Below are positions 48,351 through 58,823 of a DNA stretch of 64,000 nt, piece after piece. A model generated the notes under the pieces. That model was not told the DNA's origin, did not search any database, and worked only from the letters and a program-made list of their open reading frames with translations. Position 1 is the first letter of the stretch. Each line of letters starts with the position of its first letter. Source of the DNA: Ricinus communis (lineage: Eukaryota > Streptophyta > Magnoliopsida > Malpighiales > Euphorbiaceae). A program made the translations under genes and the position numbers. The stretch spans positions 23,795,277 to 23,859,276 of the forward strand of contig NC_063259.1 in the NCBI RefSeq assembly GCF_019578655.1, written 5' to 3'.

Positions 48351-48493
48351 CAGTTCTTTGTCGTTATATGTTATAAATATTGAGTGACAACATGTGTAAC
48401 ACTAAATGCAAGAAGGAAGTTGCTAGTTTATACTTATGTACTCATAATAAATATTATGAAGTCCACTACGCTTCAAGCGACATTAATAAATAG

Positions 48494-48503
48494 CTAGTTA
48501 GAG
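48494..48503. repeat. Target-site duplication CTAGTTAGAG, left copy
   Basis: Identical to 49826-49835 at the other side of the Mutator-like element. Eight to eleven bases is the usual range for this superfamily. Confidence 0.8.
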
Positions 48504-49825
48504 GGTTTAAGTGTTAATTTGCCTCCTAAACTTCGAAGTAAAGTTCAATTTACTCCAAAATTAACTCTTTAAGCATTTTATCCATCAAATTTGAATTTTT
48601 GATTAATTTGCCCCCTCTATCTATAGCGTGAGCATCTCTCGCTAGTTATGAAATTAAAAACTCATTATATATATTAAAATCAAATTAAATACAATTGGTT
48701 ATTTATAATAAAATAAAATAAAAATATTATGAAAGAAAGATTCATTTATATACTAAAATTAAATTTGGAAATTTCAATTCTAAAAAAAGATTAAAGCCAT
48801 TACTAACACCACCTCATCGCCCCTGCCCCTGCCACAAGCCACCTATCGCCCACTAACCTACTAACTTACCCACTGGTCACCATAAGCCACCCATTCATGT
48901 CCATTGCACTATAGAACAATCCCTCGACACCAAAGCCATTGGATTTTCTCCAACTAAGACTTGTTACTCCTCAAAATCTTGGGATTATTATTACATTCCC
49001 CTCTTAATTCAGGCCATGATTCTGAAATGTTCCTTTCAACCCAATTTGCTCTGTCATAGCTATCCTCTTCTCCATCTTTGTTAACACTTAGCCAGTGCTC
49101 TTAGCAACCATAGCAGTAGCGTACTAACCCAATAGCTTACATTATGCCCATCGTAAGCCACCATCACCTCGCCCACTTTACCACCTTATCAATACATGAA
49201 CAAAAAATAGAAAAAAGAACTTTCACAACATGATCACTATGCCAACACCACCCCACTACCAACCACCGCCATCACCACACCAACTAAATTGTTGCAAGCC
49301 CAAGTAATATCATATAGTTAGAGAAAGAAATAAGATTTCAGATTTCTTGTTTTCACGAGTCAAAATATTGCCCTTAATATTGATAAGAGAGAATTTTCAA
49401 TTTTTATTTACAACGGTTGCACGAGCTAAACAGGGAGAGAGATCTTCCCTTATATAGTTTCCATGATTATGAATTTATTGTTAATTTTGGATCTCCTATT
49501 GATCAAACGAATAAGACTTTGTCAGTTTGATTTGAAAATTGATTTAGAGATTTGTTTATAATAGTTAGAAAAATGAAAAGAAAAGGACGAAGGAGAATAA
49601 ATAAGAAAGAGAGAGAATATTGAAAGAGAAAATTAAAGAAAAAGCAATATTTTTTAAATTTATTTTAATGTCTCTCACTTGTTCAAGAGTGTGCCAAACA
49701 AACTCTCAAATTTGGATGTAATTGACTAAAACTTGCACATCCGATGGGTAAAATGCTTAAAAAGTTAATTTTGGAGTAAATTGGACTTCATTTCAAAGTT
49801 TAGGTGGCAAATTGGCACTTAAACC
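48504..49825. mobile_element. Pack-MULE-like element, 1322 bp, with intact ends and target duplication
   Basis: Starts GGTTTAAGTG and ends CACTTAAACC. The inverted repeats match at about 74 of 83 positions (left 48504-48586; right 49743-49825) with no gap. A perfect 10-bp duplication CTAGTTAGAG flanks it. No transposase frame. The interior 48800-49300 is distinctly richer in C (many CCAC, GCCC words) than anything within several kb. On the minus strand a piece reads SYDRANWVERNISESWPEL before a stop, suggesting captured host coding sequence. Confidence 0.8.
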
Positions 49826-49835
49826 CTAGTTAGAG
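49826..49835. repeat. Target-site duplication CTAGTTAGAG, right copy
   Basis: Pairs with 48494-48503. Confidence 0.8.
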
Positions 49836-50547
49836 AGGCACAAAAATACTTCTATTAATTGCAATTATTCTTAATTGTTAAGAAGATGGATTAAATTATT
49901 ATTATTATTGTTGATATTATTATTAAAACTTTTTATTTACCGTTGTCGTACTTTAAAAAGAGAGCAATAAATATCCAATTGCAATTACTCTATAACTTTT
50001 TAGAGTTACCAATGATATAATTCAAATGTAAATAAAGTTTACTCTTATAAGATAATAACGCACTATTTTATTACCGCCAATGTAAAAAAGATGAGATTCT
50101 TCCAAGACGGATACAGTAACTAGTTTCATACTTAATGATTTATATGGCTTTGAATAAAATTGAACATTAAGTATTAAATATAATAATATATTTGATAACC
50201 ATAATTATTAAAACTCACAATAAATTTTAATTACATAAATTAAATTTACAGTTTTAATTTTAAATTTCGGTCCAATCATATTTTTAAAATTACTTGAAAA
50301 TAAACAAGAAAAAAAATTCGAAAAAAGCAGTCATAATAAAAATGATATTTCTCGTGAATATTTAGAGAACAAACCATATTAATTAAACTTCAAATAAGTA
50401 TTACAATAATTGACAAAGTACCACAATTTCTATGACTTTTAGTACATTTTTAAACAATCACTGACAAATTAAAAAAAAAAAATTATATTATCTGACTTTT
50501 ATGCCCTTAATGCATGATAAATTATCATCAATTTCATACTGATTTTG

Positions 50548-50586
<39 letters not shown>

Positions 50587-52936
50587 GAAGCCCTATTCAC
50601 ACGTTGACAGAAAATAAGAGAGCGACATCGACGGGAAGATATCGACAGAAGAAAGCCCTAAACATGCCACGGTGGCCCTCCGATGCTGCTATTACTTACT
50701 ATACCTGCCTGCCTTAACCAATTTCTCTCTCTCTCTCTCTCAATATATACTTACATTTATTTATTGGATCAACATTATTAATAATGGGTATTTCTCTATC
50801 AAGAAATAATGAATATTTCTACTCCAGACAATGAGATTGTCAAAATTCATTATTTATGCGTTTTAAACTGGGAAATTATTTAAATGTGTTTGAATAGTGA
50901 AGTGAGTGAGTGGGGTTAGTCGCAAGAAGACAGCTCCTCCTCCTCCTCTTTGGAGCTCAATTGAGTGGTCTAAAATGCTTTCCAAATAAAAATATTGTAC
51001 TAGGTCTTCAAAAGCTGTTCTTCCAGATATCATTATCCCTTTTTTTCTTTAACATAAACAGTTTTATATTTAATATATTAAATAATTTGAACTTATTTCT
51101 TTAACACAATAATAATAATAATAATATCAAACAGTTTTAAAGGACTAGTTTGATGTCATTGTGTGCATACTGTTTTTCAGGATTTGAAAAACGGTTGTGC
51201 TTTTAACAAAAACGATATTATATTTGCTCATACCTTATTAATTATAATCTGAATTACACGATTAAATCAGTCATAAAGATTTATTCTTCATTTCTCTATA
51301 GATTCAATTTACTGTAATTATTTCTTAGAAGAATAATTTTAGTATCAATTAAAACTAGAGAATGTAAAATGCAAAACTAATAAGTGTGTGTATACGTGAT
51401 AAAATATCAAAGTAATTTGATTGGGTATGGGTCATTATCTTGTAGTATTATTGTATTATTTAATATGATTAGGAAACTATTTATTAATTAAAATTTATTT
51501 AATATGTTATTTTTGAATATTAGAGTCCGTATTTAATTAGGAATGTAATATATTAATCAATAAATTAATAAAAAAAACTATAAATTTACACATAATCTTA
51601 AATTCTATATATCAAAAATAGTATATATGTCAAAATAAAAATTTTACATGTCAAAAGTTAAACGCACATATCAAAAAAATTTTAGAGCTCAGAAATTAAT
51701 ATATATATTATTACTTATTCATCAATTTAGTACATCGTTAAAAACATATATTTATAATAGGCAAGAACTTTTTATTGTTTTATACTATAATATTTTAAGT
51801 ATATTATTGTTAAATTGATATGTCACGTAGCAATTGAATTCACTATTAATTATTGAAATTTATTATTCTATAAATTATTAGTGACTTTTAAAATTTAAAC
51901 TCAAATTTCTAATAAAAAATTTAATTATTTTATTTAAAATAAATTAAATATTAAAATTACAAATATGATAAGTCATGTTCAAGTTAAGCATGAGAAGATC
52001 TCAAACCTTATAAATACTTTCTAGATCTGTTTTAAACATATAGATTAATTTTCTTTTTGTTCATCTTAAATATAGTCCACTTCTCTTTTTCTTTTTCTTT
52101 TTTCTTTAGTTGTTAGCTAAGTAATTAATGGTAAAAAATACTCTTCATTTAATAACATAAATGTTATTATCTAAAATTAAATTTTAATTTTTTTAAATCA
52201 TAAATTTTTATTAAATACATTTTTGAGTTCCCATTGTAATATTTCATCTTTTTAAATAACATTAACATGAATAGTTAACACTTGACTCAAAAATTAGAAA
52301 TAAAAATGAAAATTTAAATAAAAATGTTTGATTTAGTGTGAAATGATAATTATTGACACCAGTATATTTAATTATTATAATAATTTTTTATCACTATTTA
52401 TAATAAATATATAAAAATAATTAAAAAATATTATTTCACTTGATTAATAATTTATAATTAGTTATGTAAAAAAATATTGATTGGTTTGATTCAATTTTCA
52501 CACAAATAAAAAATTTATTTTTCAAGATACAGAAAGAAAGAATGATTTCTATTAATATTTTTTTTTTTTATTTCGATTATAGCCATGATTTTATTTCAGA
52601 TCTTATCTCTTCTTTTTCACCAACCAAACAAATCCTAAGTATCTAACAAATGTATTTTGGCAAAAAAAGGAAAAGAAAAACTAGTAGTAATAAATATAAA
52701 AGATTATTAACTTACTTTATGTGTAAACTATACTGTGTTTTTAGGACGAAAATACTAAACAATAACCAATTGGGCCAATTGACGTTGCAAGCAGTGCTTC
52801 TCTGAAACCAGGTCCATAACCATAAATATCCTCACCTTCACCCTCATCTTCATCTAACCACCCTCACACTTCATTCTGCTGCTACTTCATTTCTGTTTTT
52901 CGCAACCAAAATCTCAAAGCTCAAGCAAAAATCATC
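49836..52936. other. AT-rich intergenic DNA with (GA)n and (CT)n runs; promoter of the RING gene at the right end
   Basis: (GA)n of about 32 bases lies at 50551-50583 and (CT)n at about 50726-50742. The interval 50590-50720 between them is of mixed composition but not coding. 51.0-52.7 kb is AT-rich with no feature. The last 150 bp (CACCTTCACCCTCATCTTC) is C-rich leader sequence of the RING-H2 gene. Confidence 0.45.
50551..50583. repeat. (GA)n microsatellite
   Basis: About sixteen uninterrupted GA units, followed 145 bp later by a shorter (CT)n run. Confidence 0.95.
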
Positions 52937-53350
52937 ATGCTCAAATACTTGAACTTGATCGCTACCCACTTCATGCGGGCACTGGATATCTTACTTCAGA
53001 TTCTTTTCTTCCAAAATTACCAACTAGACCTGCCAGGAAGCAAGATCAATGGCGAAGATCAGCCAAGCATATACCACCACAAGGCTGGTGAAAGTGAAGC
53101 TACTGAATGTGCAGTTTGCTTAACCAAGATTGAAGAAGGAGAAGAAATTAGAGAGCCCAGATGTAACCATATCTTCCATAGAGTATGCTTAGACAGATGG
53201 ATGTGTAGCTATGGCCACACTTCTTGTCCTCTTTGCAGGGACTCCCTTGTTCCACGTAGAGCCATCACTGACCTTGGTCATCAAGTTTTGGTTTTCAAGT
53301 TTTCTTTCACCACTGCTGATGATGGCCGTGATAAATGGTGGCTAAGATAA
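52937..53350 (+). CDS. RING-H2 zinc-finger protein, probable E3 ubiquitin ligase (RHA/BRH1-like)
   Basis: Intronless, 137 residues. RING-H2 ligands in order: Cys58, Cys61, Cys76, His78, His81, Cys84, Cys97, Cys100, i.e. C-x2-C-x14-C-x-H-x2-H-x2-C-x12-C-x2-C, with Trp88 three residues after Leu85 (CLDRW) as expected for E2 binding. The N-terminal 30 residues are hydrophobic (LNLIATHFMRALDILLQILFF), likely a membrane anchor. The short C-terminal tail ends DKWWLR. Small single-exon RING-H2 proteins of this layout (RHA1/RHA2, BRH1 groups) act as E3 ligases in hormone and stress signalling; the substrate is unknown. The ATG context (ATCATCATGCTC) is acceptable and a C-rich leader precedes it. Confidence 0.9.
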   Translation: MLKYLNLIATHFMRALDILLQILFFQNYQLDLPGSKINGEDQPSIYHHKAGESEATECAVCLTKIEEGEEIREPRCNHIFHRVCLDRWMCSYGHTSCPLCRDSLVPRRAITDLGHQVLVFKFSFTTADDGRDKWWLR

Positions 53351-53724
53351 TCATAATCTATGTCATACTGGTAGTTTTTAGTAGCAAGAAAAACTTATTG
53401 GTTTAGTGTCCAAATAAATAAAATAATAAAAAAATTATGCAACTTATGGTTAACTTTAGCCAATCCTCAGTCCTGGTCAAGATTAAATAAATTCATCCAC
53501 TCAACTTAGGATGGTGATGGGAAATGTTATGTATATTTATTTGCAATTAATGCAAACTTCATATTAATAAGAAACATAATGAAATAAGGCATTAGTCATT
53601 GTAATATTACGATTTGCCTCATGAGATTTTATTATACTTAATTATTGGTTCTTTCATGACTAGATTTCTATCAAACTCATGGCCTAGGTTCTTGTTTTCT
53701 TTTCCAGAGAGTATTCTTGAGCCA
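53351..53724. other. 3' flank of the RING gene
   Basis: Probable 3' UTR up to about 53600, then unique-looking sequence. No separate gene supported. Confidence 0.4.
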
Positions 53725-53870
53725 TTCATTTGGAATTTGATAGGAAGCAGCCGGCCAGTTTTGTTAGGCATGTATTTTCCAAATGATATCAGATATGTCC
53801 CAGGATTCCTCCCATGTAACATCCTTTTCCCTCCTTTTCTTACTCCTGACACGAAAAAAGAGAAAGGTCT
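53725..53870. repeat. Duplicated block A, first copy
   Basis: Matches 56668-56800 in the same orientation: ATTTGATAGGAAG / ATTTGGTAGGAAG, TTTTGTTAGGCA in both, TGATATCAG / TGATGTCCG, and CCTTTTCCCTCCTTTTCTTAC / TCCTTTCCCTCCTTTTCTTAC. Overlapping open frames on both strands (53614-53934, 53619-53906) are not recognised and are not called as genes. Confidence 0.7.
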
Positions 53871-53899
53871 TCGCTTGTCCCCTCCCCTCCAGTCTCCAA

Positions 53900-54760
53900 A
53901 GCACATTTACAGAAATACGAGAAAGCCCCGCTGAATTTTTGTGTTTTTACGGTCTTTTTTTATTATAATTTTTTTTCTCAAAAGATTTTGTTTATATAAT
54001 TTCATTTTTAATATACTTTTATCACTGTTAAATATATTTTTAAATTTTATTTTAATTATATTTTTATTTAAATTAATATTAGTATTATCTTTAATATATA
54101 TCAAGACATTTTTTTTTGAAATGTACATCTTCGTATTATTAAAACACAAATAATTGCTATAAAAACATGCAGTATCATTTAATTCATGAATACTAAATAT
54201 AAAAATATAAAATAAAAATAATAAATATGTCTTATTTAGTTGATCTCACGGTAATATAAATTAAAATCATATCTTTTTTATATCTTATAGGTATGTTTTT
54301 AGTATCTTTTTCTAGACGAAATCTAAAAAGTAAATTTAAAATAATATAAGTTAAAATTTAAAAAAGTTCAGTATTTTTTAGGTATATTTTAGTATTTTTT
54401 TTTTGATAAAATTATAAAAAAATAAAAAGATCTACAATAAAATCAAACTTAGAATAATACAAATTAAAAATAATATTCTTTCAGTATATCATAGATATAC
54501 TTTTAATATATTTTTCTTTCGATATATTTTTAGTATTTTTTTCTTGACGAAATTCTAAAAAAATAAAAAAGTTATAAAATAAAAATTAAAGTCACAATAA
54601 TACAAATTTTAAAAAATATCCTTTAGGATTTTTGCATCTTTTTTCTAAAGAAATTCTGGAAAAAAAAATACTGTATAAAAAAAGTTTGGAAAAAATGTAA
54701 GAAATTTTTTTGAAAAATAAATTTTGACCTTAAAAAAAAAAAGTTCAAAACACAGTGCAA
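53900..54760. repeat. AT-rich degenerate tandem repeat
   Basis: The phrase TTTTTAGTATTTTTTTCTTGACGAAATTCTAAAAAAATAAA and close variants recur at about 54300, 54385, 54530 and 54630, so the unit is roughly 90-145 bp and strongly diverged. No coding potential. Confidence 0.5.
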
Positions 54761-55740
54761 CATGAAAATTCTTTAAGAATAATTGGTGAATTTGTCAGAC
54801 AATTTCTTAAGTGCAGCAGAATATACAAAGAATGAAACAAACATATATGAAGGTGTGTAAATAAATTAATTTACTCGCAATAATTTAGACTTAAATCTCA
54901 AAATATTTAAATTCTATCGAATTGTCGAATTATAAACATCGAGTTATATTTATCCTTATAGTTAGGAAATAAATTTTGTCTAATTTAGGTATACGTTATA
55001 TTATATATTAAAAAAATAAATTATTAATAATTTTATATATTTGAGCATATATCAATTATTTAATATCAACATATAAAATATTAAAACCTATATATTATTA
55101 TGGCATTCATTGTGTTGTATACACATATTGTAGGAACTAATTTTTAGCGAGAATAAGTTAATTTTTGATTTTATTCTTTTTATTTAAATTGTATTAGTTT
55201 AATTGAATTAGGTCTTATATAGTATTTGGTTGAAATTTATAAAATTTATATGCTTTAAATGGAGTGAAAGTCAATTTAGTATTCTACATAATCAAATTTA
55301 TGTGAAATTGATTATAACTAAATTAAATTCTAATAAAATATATAGTATTTTCAAATAAATTTCATATTAGTAAATTAATATATTTAATAACATCAAAATA
55401 TCTCTTTCAACTATTTTATTTCTATTTTATATTTCCAGACATAATAGGATTAGCCATATTTATATTTAATTACTCTATTTCTAAAGCAACATTTACTAGA
55501 ACCTGACTAAAGTATCTTAAAGTATCCTTCTATAGAGATTCAAAGAGGAAATATGAAACGTTTTCTTAAAGCAGCAAAATCATAAATCCAAAACATTCAT
55601 TTTTTTTTTAGGAAGAATTTTGTTGCTTCAAGAAATTGGAACCTATATATCAGCCACTCCTGCGTCATGTCATGTGGTGACAGATTGACTTTTAGGGTAA
55701 ATCATCAACAAATTCAAAATTAAAATAAATGGGTAATAGA
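54761..55740. other. AT-rich intergenic DNA
   Basis: No coding frame, RNA gene or transposon end seen. Confidence 0.4.
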
Positions 55741-55985
55741 ATATTATTTCGAATTAAGAAATTGAGTTCCATATGAGATTTGGCCATCATCATCAGAAGG
55801 GTATGTGCATGCATGCACTACTTTTAGAATTCTGCAGTGTTGCAGAATAAGAAGGTCGAGTTGCAAAGAAGTATTCCACTTTCTTATGTTTCCCATGTTC
55901 TCATAATATAAATTTATCCACTTGAATTCAAGAATCAAAGCAGACCAATGTGCAAACCAGAAAAAATAAAAATTATTAGTGCATG
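55741..55985. repeat. Duplicated block B, first copy
   Basis: Aligns with 58290-58520: CCACTTTCTTATGTTTCCCA / CCACTTTCTTGTGTTTCCAA and TTATCCACTTGAATTCAAGAA / TTATCCACTTGAACTGAAGAA in the same order and spacing. The minus-strand open frame at 55744-55938 is the counterpart of the longer frame in the other copy and is too broken to call a gene. Confidence 0.65.
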
Positions 55986-56667
55986 ATGCTTATAATTCAT
56001 TCCATGTTGGATTGCTTTTGAACTTTAATGTTGAGTTGTCATAATTACAGTTATTATATTATTGTTATTGACTTAATGAGCTGAAGTATTAATTAATAAT
56101 ATTGAAAAAAGAGAAAAGAATCTTAATGTTGGAAATTTTATTAATTTTAATCGTTACACTTATATAGAATATTTTTAGATAACGAAATACATTTAATTTT
56201 TAAATTAAAGAATTATTTATAATCAAAGCAATAGCAATAATAAGGAATAGTAAATAATTGATAAAAGATAAATAATAGAAATATATATTTTAATAAAAGA
56301 CCACGTAGCACCGGGACTATTATGCTATTTATGAGATAGAAAATTGATGGATGCACAGGATATACAGTGCCGTACCAGAGAATTAGGCTTGGAGACGAAG
56401 CATTTTAATGTGCGAGTTGTTTCCCTCTTGAATGGATTCCATTTAAAGAATCGAATTTACATTATTCACTGTGAATATTATTATGTTTTTGCTTTTGATG
56501 CAAACTTATTATAATTTAAAAACTGGTGACAATCAAGAAAGCTATAAAATCGAAAATGAAGATCAGCCTTGAATTAATAATTATTGAGCCTCGTGATGCT
56601 TACCTATAAGAAATTTAAAATGTAATAATATCCTTAAAAAGAGTGGTATAAGTGTTCTCCAAACTTT
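55986..56667. other. AT-rich intergenic DNA
   Basis: Nothing recognisable. Confidence 0.4.
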
Positions 56668-56810
56668 CAATTGAAATTTGGTAGGAAGCTCCTGGGCCAC
56701 TTTGTTTGTTTTGTTAGGCAAACTTTTCCGATGATGTCCGGTACCATGCCTTCAACCGTGAACGTCCTTTCCCTCCTTTTCTTACACCGAACAGAGGGGA
56801 GAAAGAAAAA
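56668..56810. repeat. Duplicated block A, second copy
   Basis: Second copy of the block at 53725-53870, see that entry. Open frames here on either strand are short and unrecognised. Confidence 0.7.
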
Positions 56811-57645
56811 AAAAAATTCACTATTGGAAGGATTATTGAAAAAGATAAACAAGGGTGAAAATCTAATTTCCAAGAAGAATTTGTTCTATTTTTCTTTTAA
56901 AAATTCACTATTTTTCTTTGTGTTGAAGTCTTGCAGATAATGTGGTAAATGAAGACCTCCAAAGTACTTGATTTTAATTCGATTATTACTTAATATAGTT
57001 CAATAATTTTAGAAAAGAATTCTACTTCAATAATTTTTTTTTTCTTGTTTTTTATTAAAATTTTATTTTTTTAGCCCACCGTCTATCACTTTTAGATAGA
57101 TAATGAACCATTTTTTTTTTTTAATTAGTTTTAATAAGTAAATATTAATATTTCTTTATGAGTTGTATAATCCTCCATTATAGAGAGATGTTGAACTCCT
57201 CTTCTATAAGAGTTTTATGGTCCTCTATAAAAATGTAGATTCTCTTTCTATAGAAGTGATGAAAAAAAAAAAAAATTCAATCCGATATTCAAACTATCAA
57301 GTTCATCAAAAGACATCTATAGAATCGACATATGGCTTAGTACCACTGAGCGGAACATCCTTTTTGCAAAATTGCATCTATTGCTCTGTCAACACGATTG
57401 ATAATTGTCATGAGTAAATTTTTTTACATATATTTTTTAAATATTTGATATTTATTTTTATTTTTTATATCAAGATATACTTATTAATTTTATTAATAAA
57501 ATATTTATATTTTTTTAATAAATCAAACAATTTAAATAATACTAGGAGTCGAGTCAAACTCAAATATTATAATTCTTAATTCAACCTACTCATAGACTAG
57601 CATTAACAATATATTTAAATTAGTCGACTCTGATACCACATTCGC

Positions 57646-57700
<55 letters not shown>

Positions 57701-58289
57701 CGCAACAATTGCTAATTGGGTAATAAGGAAAAGAAAAAGAAATTTCTTATGATATAAAATCATAACTTCAAAGTCATTTAATTTTAATTTTTTTCTGTTC
57801 TTTTCTGGGGCAATGATTTACTTCTTTCCGGTCAAAGATTAACTTTTAGGCTAATGGAAAACATGGATAAAAAAATTACATAATTACAAATTAAATCTTA
57901 ATTTTTACAATGTTTAATAATTATATTTTTTTCTTTTAATTTATTTTTCAATGAAAAATTTTAAAATTTCACAGTATAAAAATGACGTAAAAAATCAATT
58001 GTGCTTAGTAAAATAATAATAATTATAAATCGATAAAAATAGTTTATCTTAAATATAAAAATATAATCATTAAAAATCTCATATATATTATTTCACATGA
58101 TATTTTTTTATTAACTCACTAATGTTTATATTAGTAAACAGAATAATTTGTGTCAGAAAAATGTTTTCAAAAATAAATTAAATGAATTGGTATCTGTTTT
58201 AAAATTTTAAAAGAATTAAATAAAATTATTACAAAATTAAAAATTAAAATTTAATTAGTTACTAGACCATTGAAAAATTGGATGCAAAC
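56811..58289. other. AT-rich intergenic DNA
   Basis: Contains the compound microsatellite at 57647-57697. No gene seen. Confidence 0.4.
57647..57697. repeat. Compound (CT)n(AT)n microsatellite
   Basis: About eleven CT units run directly into about fifteen TA units. Confidence 0.95.
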
Positions 58290-58640
58290 TTGCCTCACAT
58301 TCACATAGGCCATCTGGAGGTTTTTCCCCATAAGATACAGAGCCTACTGCACTGCTTTGAAAACTCTGCATAGTATAGCAGATAAAAACGTGAGTTTTAG
58401 GTTGCAAATAAAGTAAAAGATTACTGGATATGCCCACTTTCTTGTGTTTCCAACATTTGGTAATTATGAAAATTATCCACTTGAACTGAAGAACCCAGAC
58501 CAAGAGATGTGCACCAAGAAGGGAAGAAAAAAAAAATTGTGCAATATGCTTAGAAACCCTACTGTGTTTCATTGGATTTTGGATATGCATATTAATCCAG
58601 CGATTTACTTCCGTAAATGTCAAGAATTGAACATACATTT
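58255..58640 (-). pseudogene. Duplicated block B, second copy, with a possible decayed GRF-zinc-finger exon
   Basis: This minus-strand stretch is the better preserved copy of block B. It holds SSAVGSVSYGEKPPDGLCEC, which resembles the start of plant GRF-type zinc-finger proteins (Ser-rich, then PP-x-C-x-C), directly after a possible 3' splice site (ACTATGCAG). But the rest of the GRF motif (TS-W-x3-NPGRRF) is missing and the frame ends soon after. If this is a gene it is broken. Function assignment is a guess. Confidence 0.3.
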
Positions 58641-58823
58641 TCGCTTTACAAACTCACACTCAGCGGTTCTGTTTCTTTCTTCAATAAATCAATGAAATAA
58701 TTTGGCCCCCATCCCACCATAAAACCACAAAAAGATAATAATAATAGCAATAAAAAGGGGCGCGCACACATGCACACAAAAAATAGCACCCCACAGTCCA
58801 GTCTTAAGCAAAAAAAAAGCATG

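Noticed and set aside
50604..50626. TTGACAGAAAATAAGAGAGCGAC resembles the plant miR156/157 sequence
   Set aside because: It has extra bases relative to the miRNA, and the flanking 150 bp contain no complementary arm that could form the hairpin, so it is a chance similarity in GA-rich DNA.
53614..53934. Overlapping open frames on both strands over block A
   Set aside because: The second copy of the block does not keep either frame, so neither is likely to be protein-coding.
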